DNA from: Macrothele yani
Lineage: Eukaryota > Arthropoda > Arachnida > Araneae > Macrothelidae
Assembly (NCBI GenBank): GCA_039090855.1
Contig: CM077025.1
Location: forward strand, 98,560,489-98,624,488
DNA: 64,000 nt
Reading direction: 5' to 3'
How positions within the stretch are numbered: the stretch's first letter is position 1; each line of letters opens with the position of its first letter. Shown in pieces: positions 22,019-33,811 of the stretch. Made by a program: the position numbers and the translations under genes. The notes beneath the pieces are model-generated. The model was not told the DNA's origin. It worked only from the letters and a program-made list of their open reading frames with translations, and ran no database searches.

Positions 22019-22417
22019 ACTTTTAAAGGAGCAATTCTTGTATGTTTGTAATTTTTTTTTTTTTTTGAAAACGGCTCTAAAGATTTTGATGAAAGTCGTT
22101 AACCTGCCGTTTTCTGGTACTAGAAATCGATTTAGCTTGATCTCGACTTTAGGAAAATTCGTTTAGTGTGTTAAATAACCACCCCGAATTACCACGTATT
22201 TAGTGTCATGGCGTCGTCCCATTAATGTAACCCATGCTTAGAAATCTTATGACGTCACACTCTCGCGATTGAGATGTTGGTGCGCGGTCATGCCATCTGC
22301 CTCATAACGTCACGCGTTGTGTGTGGATCCTATTAAAGTTTTATGACATCACATTCTTACGAGCAGATGGTCGCGAGTCCCATCTGCCTCTTTACGTCAC
22401 ATGTTGTGTACGTATGT
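22019..22417. other. non-coding stretch with TGACGTCA-like repeats
   Basis: Two related half-repeats around 22250-22400 combine TATGAC(G/A)TCACA with CATGCCATCTGCCTC or CCCATCTGCCTC, suggesting a small decayed duplication. No gene. Confidence 0.45.
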
Positions 22418-22660
22418 CCGTCCGCACGATAACCCGCGTAAAAATCGTTCGATTTCGATAAAATTTCATTATGTGGTAGGGGAACACCTGGGAAGGAACC
22501 CGATTGAAAGTGAACGAAATGGGGTCAAAGGTCAGGACATAGGAGCAGGATCCATTCCACTGCTCTTATGCGTCATAACTGACCTAAACAAAGTTCGATT
22601 TCGATGAAATTTTAGTATGTGGTAGGGGACCAACTGGGGATAAACCCTATTGAAAAAGGG
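22418..22660 (-). repeat. repeat C locus 4, truncated
   Basis: Begins within the GTCC block and holds about 1.5 units (GGTAGGGGAACACCTGG, GGGGTCAAAGGTCAGG), without the hairpin end. Confidence 0.75.
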
Positions 22661-24099
22661 CACGGCTTACATTTCATGCTTACCCTTTGTTGACCTCTGA
22701 CTCACTGCCCGTGATGCCAACTCAGGGAACTCGTCTGGGGAAAGTAGTGTGCCATTAAGTCAGAGAAACGTTTGACGAAAGGAAACCAAATATGCGTAAG
22801 AACACAGAAACTCAGCAGGAAAGTTAAGTTGGAGGTAACTTCGTGCATAACATAATACTAAAAAATTTAACAACTTGTAAAGGAACAAAGCTTAAGTGTT
22901 TCATAACATAATACTATTATTTTGTAGAAATGCTGATCTGTGAATTTCATCGTTCACCAAATGTGTATATCTTATTCTTCTTATGACATGATAAATAAAA
23001 ATTATATTTTTCATAAATTTTAAACTCTTTGAGATGCAGTTTAACCTCACTGAGTCGTTTTCGTTTAGATGTCTTGATTTTAGCCAAGTGGAGGCACAAA
23101 TTTGAACATAGCACTGACTGTCTTGTTACTCGGTTTGGCTTTCTTATCCACTTCGCATTTTTCTATGAATTTCTTGTGCGCCGATATATTCTTCTCCGGT
23201 TTCTTTCTGTCTTTTTCATTTTTTTCCCTACGCTTCTTTTTTTATTTTTGATGCTTTTCCACTTGAAAGAGTATATCCGTTGATCCCCTGAAAATCCTGC
23301 TTCTCCTAAATCTCGAAAGGAAGCAAAAGAAAAAAAATCTCACAAAACGCATTGATGTACAAATATTCACACATCGCAAATATTCAGGATTTTTTTCTTT
23401 TACTGTTTCAGAGATCGTGCTGTTTTTTTCTCAGTTTAGTAGTGAGTATGCAAAGGAATAAGGAACGATTGGCAAACACAAGATCGGAATGATGCTAATC
23501 TTGTGTTTATGTATCTTGAATTCATACGATACTTCTACAATTTGAACAAAAGTGGACATTTTTTTCTTTAGACATAGAATGCATATCGCTACAATAAATT
23601 GTCGTACTCGAATTTAACAGTTTACAGTAGTAAAATTTAAAGTTATGGGATTGGTAACACGAACTGGCCATCAAAAGGAACGGAACAGAGAAACCGCAAA
23701 TGCTCATTTAGTGCTTGAACTGTTGTGGCTACTAATATGTGAAGAGTGTGTTGTGTGACGCACCTTTCGTGAAGTATTAGTGTGGTATAGAGGGCGAAGG
23801 AGTCGAAAGGGTAAGTGTAAATCATTTTTTTCTTTTGCATTTGGTGTGGTACCCATGGCTGAATATATGAAACGTGTTCAATTAGTATTACCTCCGGGTA
23901 AGTATATCGCACATGCCAGTAACACCAGTAAGGCAGCAAACGATTCTATCTATCGTTACCTTCATTTTACCGCGTAACAGAACACCGTGCATCCTGCATT
24001 GCATTCATTTTTTTTCCGGGGGAGGGGGATTATAAACTTCGAGATGGTTGACATTTTTTGACTTATTATATGTAAGGTCAGGTGATGCGCAACATCACA
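22661..24099. other. non-coding stretch
   Basis: No gene recognised. Open frames at 23029-23283 and 23643-23939 have no motif I know. Confidence 0.5.
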
Positions 24100-27000
24100 G
24101 CCTCTCCTTGACAGGTGCCAACCCCGCCTTCTCGTGGTGCATCCTGTTCCCACTAAAGGGGCTCTGACGACCGCCAATAGCGGTATAACTATACCAACGG
24201 GATTAGAGGAAATGCTATCCAATACTCACCAACCCGCTTGGCCAGCGTGGTGAGTTATGGCCAAACCCCTCCAAAATGACACCACAACTTAAATCTTGGC
24301 TCTCAGTCTCCGGCAGCTGGAATGTACCTGGCCAAGGCAGCGGCCAGTGCGACATGAAGGCAGAGGGTGCTGAGAATCACCGGAGAACCGGACTAGGCTG
24401 CCATCTGATGCTGACCTTGGCTACGTATAATAGACGCTCCCTATCATCTGATTCAAGGCTTCTTGAATTGGAAGAGGAACTACAAAGGATCACGTGGGAC
24501 ATCGTCGGGCTAAGTGAGGTAAAGAGAAAGGAAGAAGATCTCATTGAACTGAAAAGTGGGCATCTCTTCTACGATCGTAGGACAGATACTGGCAGAACTA
24601 GTGGTGTTGGGTTTATAATAAACAAGAAACTGAAAGATAAAATTGTAGAAGTTGAAAGTTCCTCTGAATGAGTTGCACGACTCGTTATCCAACTCTCGAG
24701 AAGATACCAGGCTCAGATTATTCAAACTTATGCACCCACCACAAGTCATCCTGAAGAAGAAATTGAAGACTTTTATGAGGAAATTCGTCATCTAAATAAT
24801 AAAGGCAAGCAGCACTTGAAGATAATTATGAGAGATTTCAATGCAAAAATAGGGCAACGGCAACAGAATGAAAGTAAATTCGGTCACGGCAACAGAATGA
24901 AACTAAATTCGGTCACGGCAACAGAAACCAGCGTGGAAATACTCTCGTTGAGTTTGCAGAGGCACAAGGGTTTTTCATCATGAATTCCTTTTTCAAGAAA
25001 AAGCCACAAAGGAAATGGACATGGAGACATCCGAATGGGACGACAAGTGAAATTCATTTTATTATGTGTAACTAAAAATTCTTCATAGAAGACTGTCGTG
25101 TGCTAAACAAGTTCAACACAGGTAGTGACCATAGATTGGTGAGATGTAAGATGCACCTCAACACTAAACTCGAACGTGGCAAGCTCATAAGACAAACAAA
25201 ATGTATTGACATAAGTAACCTTAAAAATCACCTTAATACCTTCAAGTTGGAAATGAAGAGCAGATTCTCTGCTTTAGAAGACCTAACATCGGAAGAAGTG
25301 GATATTTCTGAAGTTAACAGAAAAGTAACCAAAATTTTATGGAAACAGAAATAAAATTAGCTGGGTCTAAGAACAAGTTGCATGTAAACAAATTATCAGG
25401 AAAAACCAAAATGTTGATGCAAAAAAGAAGAGAGATGAGGACAACTAAAGAAGATGTGACTTCCAAAGTGTAATATATAGAGCTATGCAAGACAGTACGA
25501 AAAAATATCACTGAAGACGTAAGGAAATTCAACTGTGAACTAGTGAGGAAAGCAATTGAAAACAACCAAAGCCTAAAGATAGCAAAGGGACATCTCAGTA
25601 AGGGAAGAAAACAGATTATGGCACTGAGAAAAGAAGATGGTTCTGTAACAAGAAATAGAAGCAAATTTTTGACAAGAGTGAAAGATTTCTAATCCAAATT
25701 ACATGAAAGGGATGATACATGTACTCCAGACATCATGAAAGGTACCAGTACCAGGGTTCTTCCAGTCCTCCCAGCAGAAGTTGCACATGCAATCAAGAAC
25801 ATGAAGCGGGTGAAAGCTCCAGGAGAAGATGGAATTACTTTAGACATCATACAAGAAGCAAGTGGAGAAATTGAAACAGTACTCGCCCAAATTTTCACTC
25901 GATGCTTTAATGAAGGGAAGATTCCTGAGGATTGGAACAACGCTACAATGATCCTCTTACATAAAAAAGGTGACATTGAGGATCTCAGGAACTACATATC
26001 TATCAGCCTCCTATCAGTGGTTTATAAAATCTTCACTAAAGTTATTTCACACCGCTTGAAGTTAACACTGGACATGGCTCAACCGAGAGAACAAGTTGGA
26101 TTCAGGAGTGGCCACAGCACTATAGATCATATCCACGTACTGAGAGAACTAATTGAAAGAGCGAGGGAATATCAACTTCCATTGTGCATGGCTTTTATCA
26201 ATTATGAAAAGGCCTTTGATTCGGTGAAACCATCAGCAGTTACAATGGCTTTGAAGTCCTGTGGTATTGGAGATGCATACATTAATATTATTAATAACAT
26301 CTATGAAAATGCAAGAGCAAAGATTCGGCTACTTGAAAATACAACACACATAAAAATTGGAAAGGGAGTGAGACAAGGTGACACCATATCTCCGAAGCTC
26401 TTTAATGCCACATTGGAAAATGTCTTTCAATCACTGAACTGGGAAAACAAAGGGATAAAGATTAATGGAGATTATCTAACTCACCTTCGTTTTGCTGATG
26501 ACATAGTCATTTTTGCAACTACCCCGACAGAGCTGCAGAGTATGATCTAGGAACTTGCTGACAAGAGTAAGGAAGTGGGATTAAAAATGAACTTTCATAA
26601 GACAAAAGTGATGTTCAATGCTTTTACAAGAAATGAAGATTTGTCGATTGATGGAGAAAAGCTGGAGATAACAGATACGTACGTTTACCTTGGACATCAG
26701 ATATCAAGTGAGGGTCACATTGATGAAGAAACTGATCGGCGTATAAAACTCGCCTGGAGAGCTTTTGGAAGAAACAGCATAATTTTCAAGAGCAATATGC
26801 CATTATGTCTTAAAAGAAAAGTGTTTGATCAATGCATCCTTCCAGTGCTTACGTATGGTGCAGAGACGTGGGCCTTAACTAAAAGAGACATACAAAGGCT
26901 GCAGACAACTCAAAGCAGCATGGAGAGGTGCATGCTTGGTGTAACCAGGAGAGATAAGAAGAGGAACTCGTGGATCCGAAAAATGACAAGAGTGGAAGAC

Positions 27001-27300
27001 ATCATGATCAAAGTTAAATCCCGGAAATGGCAATGGGCTGGACATACTGCCAGAAGGACAGACCATCGATGGACAGCCGAAATTTTAGATTGGATTCCAA
27101 GGGACAAGAAAAGACCCAGAAGAAGACCACATGGGAGATGGGTGGATGAAATTCGAAAGTATGCGGGAGTAACATGGAGGAGACTGGCACAAGACAGACC
27201 ATTGTGGAAGAAACTTGGGGAGACCTTCGTCCAGCAGTGGATTGATAATTTTGACAATGATGATGATGATGACATAAAATCATATTGTTATTTATTTATA
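24100..27300 (+). mobile_element. RTE-like non-LTR retrotransposon (LINE), near full length
   Basis: Endonuclease followed by reverse transcriptase in one orientation, ending in a (GAT)n-type tail at about 27255-27275. That tail is typical of RTE-clade elements, which lack poly-A. No target duplication was identified, so the 5' edge is approximate. Truncated relatives at 61362-62213 carry the same tail. Elements of this kind could supply the enzymes that move tRNA-derived SINEs, but no shared 3' end with SINE A or B is visible. Confidence 0.8.
24276..25353 (+). pseudogene. LINE apurinic-type endonuclease domain (broken)
   Basis: ATYNRRSLSSDSRLLELEEEL (about 24421) is the first endonuclease motif, with N in TYN as the catalytic asparagine. 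DIVGLSEVKRKEEDL gives the catalytic E. A TGA stops the frame at 24669-24671, in the codon before VARLVIQLSRRYQ. IQTYAPTTSHPEEE and IMRDFNAKIGQ (normally GDFN) follow. A 29-bp direct duplication (24867-24895 and 24896-24924) then shifts the frame. WTWRHPNGTTSEIHFIM and LNKFNTGSDHRLV (SDH catalytic motif) complete the domain, with a further stop between them. Confidence 0.88.
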
Positions 27301-27306
27301 CATTAA
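25735..27306 (+). pseudogene. LINE reverse transcriptase domain with one stop
   Basis: A single frame over 523 codons with one TAG at 26548-26550. Reverse transcriptase blocks in order: KAPGEDGITLDIIQEA, PEDWNNATMILLHKKGD, QVGFRSGHSTIDH, FINYEKAFDSV (first catalytic D normally in F-D-Y), KGVRQGDTISPKLF, then the catalytic box FADDIVIF (F-A-D-D, about 26488), and YLGHQIS. In the first aspartate motif, AFINYEKAFD has N where D is normal, an inactivating change. The C-terminal part (WAGHTARR..RWTAEILDW) is the usual RTE/CR1-like tail. Between 25354 and 25734 the frame is broken. Confidence 0.9.
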
Positions 27307-28072
27307 TACATATAAAAATTTTAAATAGGGTATAAAAATTTTCGTATGATTGTATATCACAAATGCAAATTTCAAGAAATCAACACATACAAGGGATTAA
27401 AAATGTAAAAATGTTATAACTTTACTTCAATTCAGTAATGGACTACGGATTTCACCATGGGGTGGTGTAAAATATTAAGGATACTAGTAAGATAACGCTG
27501 TGCTGGAGAAAATCCCCACCAAAATATTAGGAGTGTTAAAAATGTCCGCGCCATACTACAAGCGTGTTTCTGATTTTTAAGGAATCATTACAGTGTGTGT
27601 TACCAGAAAACGTAGGGAGTAAACCATTCCCTTGCCAGTTGGTTTCAGCCCATTTAAAATTTTAGATTAGCACATAGTAGTAAAAACAAACAAAAAAACA
27701 AAGTAACCGTTTTGATGATGCCAGTTTGATGTGCCTCGATTTTTGTTGTTGTTGTCACAGAGTGTAAACCATCCACTGCCAGGAAAAAAAAAACAAAAAA
27801 AAAAAACTTTTTATGGGAGCAATTTCTAATTTTGTATTGTTCAAAATTAGGTAGCAATAAAGATGAAAAAGATGAATGCCAGCCTCCAAAATATGATGTA
27901 TTGCAATATAAACATCTCTACTCTGTGAAATAAGGTTTTCATTGTGGAAGTAGTCCGAGTTGTCAGTGCTTGAAAAATTGCCCCTTCAGCGAGGACTGCT
28001 CTATGTTTTACTGGAGGATGGTGAAAGTTTCAGATTGAGGTCCATGTGGATGTTTTTTCATTATTATTATTA
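27307..28072. other. non-coding stretch
   Basis: No gene recognised; short A-runs near 27780. Confidence 0.5.
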
Positions 28073-28290
28073 CTAGCTTTTAGCCCGTCGCTTTGTTAAC
28101 GCTGTTTGTTGGTGTAGGCTTTGTTTAGTTAGAGAACGGAACTCAATGTTAAGCTTCGTCGGTGACTCATGGTTTTCGAGCAGATAAATCCGAGCAAAAA
28201 AATCGACTTGTGCTGAAACATATTTGATTTTGTGTTTGCTAACTGCAAGTATCAGAGCACATTTAAGGAGGCAGGGGGCTGGACAATATT
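28073..28290. repeat. repeat D, copy 1
   Basis: CTAGCTTTTAGCCCGTCGCT...TTTAGTTAGAGAA...TTTTCGAGCAGATAAATC...AACATATTTGATTTTGTGTT matches 30080-30310 in order, with indels. Dispersed and non-coding; family unknown. Confidence 0.75.
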
Positions 28291-28375
28291 TTGGGGCCAC
28301 AGTATTAGTGGAACATCTTGGATTTCACTATGGCTGGCCAAATTAAAATACCTAGGAAAAAAATTCCCAAAATGT

Positions 28376-28918
28376 TTCATATGTAGATGATTTTTTGGAA
28401 GGAAGTGTCTGACCCCAGGTCTTGCCGCCCCGGTGGCGCAGTGGTCTAAGGCGTTGGCCTCTGATCATTCGTCCGAAGGGGTCCGGGTTCGAATCCCGGT
28501 GAGGCATGGATGTTGTGTTTGTCTTACGGCACTGGCTCTGTCCCTTCTCTGGAACCAGTGACCCTAAATTAGGGACGGGCGACTGCTTATAGCCTATTGA
28601 GTTGCTCACGGTGGTCGTTAAACCTCCAACCAAAAAAAAAAAAAAAAAAGACCCCAGGTCTTAAACAACCCTTAGAAATAGGAAGCTAGGAGATTTGGGC
28701 TAGAGTGCCCGATAAGAAAGTGACACGGAAGCGAAGTAGAAAGGGGTAGGAAGACGCCCTTATTTATTACCGGGGGGCCAGTACCCGGAATCCGAAGGCT
28801 TAATGTGCCCATCCGACGCGCATTTAGTGCATCGAGCGTTCGTACCTGCTGGGATCGAAACCTGAGGTCCTTTCCGCAGCAGTCACGAACGTTGCCCACT
28901 AGGCCACCCGTGGCCCAC
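28376..28918 (-). mobile_element. SINE family B interrupted by SINE A
   Basis: Reverse-oriented copy with tail at 28376 and tRNA-like head ending near 28918 (B box GGGATCGAAACC, A box complement GCCCACTAGGCCACCC). The duplication ATTCCCAAAAT lies at about 28363-28373 and 28919-28929. SINE A (28424-28649) is inserted in its 3' part. Confidence 0.88.
28424..28649 (+). mobile_element. SINE family A nested in SINE B
   Basis: Full-length copy with a perfect 13-base duplication GACCCCAGGTCTT at 28411-28423 and 28650-28662. The duplicated bases belong to the SINE B body, so the A copy is the younger. Confidence 0.94.
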
Positions 28919-28932
28919 ATTCCCAAAATATG

Positions 28933-29649
28933 ACGAGGAAGCCATAAAAATATCCCCTCCGTATTGTGCATCCCATGAGTCATGGACGATTCAGTGTTAG
29001 TGTGCAACTTGTTCTTTGACCCAGCTAATTTGTTGCTGTTTCCATAAGAAACAGGGTTTTTAAACTTTGAGCGACTGCCCTTGAGCCTTTACACCCCCTC
29101 CCCTCTACCCAGGGTTCAGCTTGTTGAAAAGATATCGAAGTAGTGGGCAAAGTAATATGATCCAAATATCATGATTCAAACGAATTCTTCATATGTGAAA
29201 ATTTCCCCCAACAGATGTGTAGGCCTACAGAAAAACATCTGTAATGCTTTCGAAAGATTTAGGGATGGACAGGGGAGGGGGGACTGTACTTTTTGCGGAC
29301 TCCTCCTAAAAAAGCGGAAAAAAATAGACAATATTTTCACAAGGCAGTTTCTTATCGTTTTTGCTGTACTATTTGCAAAAAAAAAAAAAAAAAAAAAAAA
29401 AAAAGGAACTGTACAACTTTGTCAATTCTTCAAGAATCTTGCATAATTCTGAGGCCCCTTGTAAATGTGGGGCCCGGGGCTGTTGCCTCCCTGGTTCCCT
29501 CTTAAATGGGCTCCGGCAAGTCGTTTTCTCTTGGATGGGTAAAATATTTGACCATGAAATGTAAGAACGGAGTAAAAAATTATCGTTAATAACCTTGAAG
29601 TTAAATAGGCCTAATTGTTTTTAATTTTAGAAAAATGAGTGGAGAAAAA
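28933..29649. other. non-coding stretch with a helicase scrap and poly-A
   Basis: At about 29060-29087 the minus strand reads KAQGQSLKV, identical to the motif in the helicase fragment that follows. An A-run lies at 29379-29404. Nothing else recognised. Confidence 0.5.
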
Positions 29650-29990
29650 ATGGATGTTAAGCCAATGCTTCTTGGTAAACAATGAGAGTTCTCCTATGTG
29701 GCGCTGAAATGTATAGATTTTACTTGCTGCGAACTCTGAAACAGCCAACGTAAAGTTGTCCGTGGGAAAAGCAAGAGCTTTGCAAATTTAAACCAACAAC
29801 TTTGAGCGACTGTCCTTGAGCCTTGCTGATGCTCATTGCGAAGCGCAGGCGCACTGGAAGCTCGATTCGTTTAAATTTGAAGGGCACATCTGTCGGAATG
29901 ATAGGTATTTGGGGGAATGAACACATCTTGTCCCGCTGCCTGGCCAGTCATAATGACGTGCGGCACGAGACGTTTGAAATTATCACTTCT
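29650..29990 (-). pseudogene. Helitron/PIF1-type helicase C-terminal fragment
   Basis: The minus strand reads GQDVFIP, a frameshift, then IPIIPTDVPFKFKRI, LPVRLRFAMSISKAQGQSLK and SSCFSHGQLYV(G)CFRV, then a stop and LYISAPHR...VYQEALA. This is the C-terminal helicase block of Helitron Rep-helicases and their PIF1 relatives ('FAMTINKSQGQS', 'HGQLYVACSRV'). There is no replication-initiator domain, and the fragment has at least one frameshift and one stop. No Helitron end was identified beside it. Confidence 0.82.
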
Positions 29991-30079
29991 GAAAAATGAA
30001 TGTTTTCAAGCATTTATGTGTACGTTGGAACTTAACGTTAATTAATTAAATAAAGCAATCTTATTTCTTATTATTTGCT

Positions 30080-30310
30080 GCTAGCTTTTAGCCCGTTGCT
30101 TTGCTGACGCTGTATGTTATTATAGGCGTTGTTTAGCTAGAGAATGGAAATCAATCAATAGGCGTTGTTTAGCTAGAGAATGGAAATCAATCGTCGACGA
30201 CTCATCATAGTTTTCGAGCAGATAAATCTGAGCAAAGAAATCAACTTACGCGTTGAAACATATTTGATTTTGTGTTTACTAACTAACTGCACGTAATTTT
30301 CTCTTGGATG
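30080..30310. repeat. repeat D, copy 2, with internal 37-bp duplication
   Basis: Matches 28073-28290. TAGGCGTTGTTTAGCTAGAG plus AATGGAAATCAATC is duplicated in tandem (about 30123-30192). It lies 90 bases from the helicase fragment. Confidence 0.75.
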
Positions 30311-31139
30311 AGTGACATATTTGACCGTGAGTCGTAAGGATACGTTAACTAACTAAACGTTAATTAATTAAATAAAGAAATCTTATTTCGCATCATTGAA
30401 AATGAATAATTATACGCGAACTGTAATTTGATGGTACGCAGTGAAAAGAGCTAGTCCACGCAATCTTGTGAGAACATGTTGAAAGTCATTTTTTAAGTTT
30501 CATCATCATAGCTAGACGTTAGTATCAATGTAATTCAAAACTGTAACGTTAGAGGTGAATGAATTTTACGTTATTTGTAGCTCACTTTCCTTGACGAAAG
30601 TGCTAATTAAATTACAAAAATACAGTTCAAGTAGTTCCCGATTTCCCTTGTATCGTTCCGCTTTGTTTACATACAATCTGATAACACCCAACGTGAAAAA
30701 AAAAATAGTTCACGATAATATACGAATTTTTTTTTACTATTTCCATCGAAATAAATCCTATTGTAATGGAAATAATATTTATTTTAGTATGGAAAATAAT
30801 ACGTTTATTTTCATATTACAAATTTATGAGTCATAGTTCCGTCTCGTGCCCTTATGAACATACTTTCCTTTTTAGAAGAAGGCCATTACTTCAGCCTACT
30901 TAATAGCTGTCTCCGAATCTTTGGCTGCTTCCCCCAGCAATCGCGACCAATTCCACATCGGCAAAATTTATGAAATCCAAATAAATACTATCAAAAAATG
31001 AGGCGTCAGTCTTAGCCACTTTGACTTCCAGAACAAAAGTTCCAAAGACTTTGCTTAAAGAATACGCTAGCTACGGATAAAAAAACAATAATGACAAAAA
31101 AACAACGTAGTACTGTTATTCGATATATTTCCTTCATAA
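30311..31139. other. AT-rich non-coding stretch
   Basis: No gene recognised. ACTAAACGTTAATTAATTAAATAAAG at about 30352 repeats a phrase at about 30034. Confidence 0.5.
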
Positions 31140-31209
31140 AATGTATTTATAAATAAAAATAGTCATTAAGGTCGTCTATTATAAGGAAATTCTAAAAAAG
31201 AAACGTGTA

Positions 31210-31407
31210 AAATTTATCGTGAACTACTTTCCTTCACATTGGGTGTGATCAGGTTGTTTGCAAACAAAGCGAAAGATACACGGGAAATCCGGAACCACGT
31301 TTTTCTCAAAAATTTGAAAATCTAACCTCGAGGTGCACATTCTCGGTATGTAAGCTACCTTCGTGCAAAATTTCAGGTTTTTATGTTCAGTTATTTTGTA
31401 TCGCGAA

Positions 31408-31441
<34 letters not shown>
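31210..31441. repeat. (AC)n-terminated dispersed-element end
   Basis: TTTTTATGTTCAGTTATTTTG then CGAAGG and (AC)n at 31410-31438, followed by TTCGTTTTATTAATAAAC, is the layout of transposon 3' ends that finish in a microsatellite. It may pair with repeat D copy 2 as one element, which cannot be decided here. Confidence 0.4.
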
Positions 31442-32219
31442 CGTTTTATTAATAAACAAGTAAATTATATTTTCCCTCATTTTCTTGATTTTTTTAAATT
31501 AATTTCTCCAAATATCAGCGAGAACAATTAGATTAAATATAAGGGGAAATCGCCCAAAAACCCACATGGGGTGGGCTAAGCACCCCCGACAAAATGCCTG
31601 AATGCATCACTGCGTACATCTATTTGTTCGTATTTGATTTTGTTTAAAATGGATGATTATTTTTCAACTGTGTTGACTGGTGCCAAATAACGATCAATTA
31701 TACAGTCGTGACTAAAAATCCTGCACCAGTATACCGAAAGTATGTCTGAAGTCAACTTATACAGCTTGTTAATAAAGTCAGGAATGCATATTATACAACA
31801 TTTCAAAGGATATGTTATGCTGAATTCAAATCTTTTTACAGAATGTTATTACCAGTAATAGAAGTGAAGTTACAAGCAAAAGTACAGCGTCTAGTCATAA
31901 AAAGCAAAAAAAAAAGGGATTTGTGAAATTAGTGTACAATGCATTTAACGTAAAATTACTGTATACAGCACATTATCGAGACTTGCAGAACACTTGAAAT
32001 AACTTACCAACAAGCCAAATACGCTTTAATATTTAATTGGATAAACACGGTTTCTTAGTAACAAAGTGCACCTTCTCGGCATGGAACTAAGGAGCTTCTC
32101 TATAGTTGCCCATTGGTGATAACACGGTGCCATACGGCCCTTAAAGACTCAATTAACGCTGTTTTAGATGTGGGTCTTTGTTGACGGATCCTTTGCTTCA
32201 ATCTCACTCACAGATTCTC

Positions 32220-32567
32220 TATGGGATTAAGATCCGGTGACTATGCCGGCCTGAAGTTTACTTATGACTTTAAGATTAAACCACTCGTCAACCAACTTTG
32301 GCCGATGACATGGCGCGTTATCGTCCTGAAAGATAAAATTCCACAAACCCATGTCTTGTGCAGATGGTAGCAGTTTGAACTCCAAAATATCCACATATTT
32401 CGATCCATTCAATGTGCCATCAACAATGTGCAGACGGCCAACACCACTGGCTGAAACACATGACCATAACATCACCGAATGTGGGTGCTGGACTGTTGGC
32501 TTGATGCAGCATGCCTTATATCTTTCACCAGCCCGACGACGTACATAATGATTTCCATTATTAGCAG
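32220..32567 (-). pseudogene. outer Tc1 transposase, C-terminal half
   Basis: The minus strand from 32567 reads ISANNGNHYVRRRAGERYK, then VMLWSCVSASGVGRLHIVDG, then FQDDNAPCHRPKLVDEW with the second catalytic D. A frameshift leads to SPDLNPIENL with the third E. The coding tail (VWHRVITNGQ) runs into the inverted repeat. It continues the N-terminal half at 33941-34330 once the inner insertions are ignored. Confidence 0.8.
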
Positions 32568-32572
32568 AAATA

Positions 32573-33783
32573 CACTGAAGAGCAATTGAATTAGAGACAG
32601 CTGGCGTTATGCAAATGTGGCGCTGTGGGCGGCCCTGTAAACGGAAACGACATGACGTATGCAGCGATCCGACAATATAAGGAGTGATGCGACGGGAATC
32701 ATTAAGAGTCGGACGCAGTATGGGTAAGACGAAGGATCTAAGCGCATTTGATCGTGGGCAAATTGTCGGGGCCCGACATATGGGTCACTCCATCTCGGAA
32801 GTCCTGCAGGCACTGGGATTTTCACGAGCCACTGTATCACGGGTGCACCGTGAGTACATCGAATCCGGTAAAACCATCCCTTCATGGGCCAACTGCCGTA
32901 GACAACAGCGTGTGGATGAGCTGGGTCATCGTCGGCTAGCTCGCATTGTAACAGCGGATAGACGGGCCACAGTGCAAGAAATCACTCGGCAATTTAACGC
33001 TGATGCACATAAATGTGTAAGCAGCAACACCATCCAGAACTATCTCCTCGCTATGGGGTACAGAAGCCATCGTCCCACGAGGGTACCGTTGCTGACCGCA
33101 CATCACAGGGTGCAAAGATTAGCATGGGCGCGGTAACATCGCCACTGGACCCTAGACATGTGGGAAAATGTTGCCTGGACTGATGAGTCGAGATTCACGT
33201 TGGTACATGCGGATGGAAGGATACGAGTACGGCGCAAACTACATGAAGCGATGGATCCTTCTTGCCAGCAGGGTACTCTTCAAGCTGGTGGGGGTGACAT
33301 TCTCGTCTGGGGACTGTTTAGGTGAACTGAAATGGGATCCCCGGTACGTGTGACATCGTCCCTCACAGGTCAACGTTACCGAGATATTCTGGACAACCAT
33401 TTGCTCCCGTTTGTGCGTCTTCAACATCCCACTGGGGACCTCATCCTGCAACAAGACAATGCACCGTGCCATCGCTCCCTAATTGTGTCCGAATGGTTGG
33501 ATGAACACTCCACCGACGTGACCTCGCTTCCTTGGCCAGCTAGATCACCTGACCTCAATCCCATAGAGCACATCTGGGATGCCATCGAGAGAGATGTTCG
33601 AGGCTGTGACCCCTCCATCAAATCTTCGTGAACTGTGGGAGATTGTTCAGGGGTTGTGGCTCCGTATGGCTTCCCAACGCTTTCGGTGTCTTGTCGAGTC
33701 CATGCCGAGACGAATGTCATCAGGACGAAAGGTGGTGCTGCACGTTACTAGACAGGTTTCTCTAATTCAGTTGCTCTTCAGTG
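32573..33783 (+). mobile_element. inner Tc1-like transposon
   Basis: Inverted ends CACTGAAGAGCAA(T/C)TGAATTAGAG flank 1211 bp, with TA at 32571-32572 and 33784-33785. It sits between the FSDETTVT and ISANNG codons of the outer transposase, so it is the younger element. Confidence 0.93.
32684..33745 (+). pseudogene. inner Tc1 transposase pseudogene
   Basis: From MGKTKDLSAFDRGQIVGARHMG (helix-turn-helix) one frame runs to 33631, broken by TAA at 33134-33136 (in AWAR*HRHWT) and TGA at 33323-33325. Catalytic motifs: WTDESRF, QQDNAPCH and NPIEHIWDAIERD. There are 36 residues between the second D and E, two more than the usual Tc1 spacing. A frameshift near 33610 precedes LRELWEIVQGLW and MPRRMSSGRKV. 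The GRPR-type linker is not seen. Confidence 0.88.
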
Positions 33784-33811
33784 TAGTAACAGTTGTTTCA
33801 TCACTGAAAAT

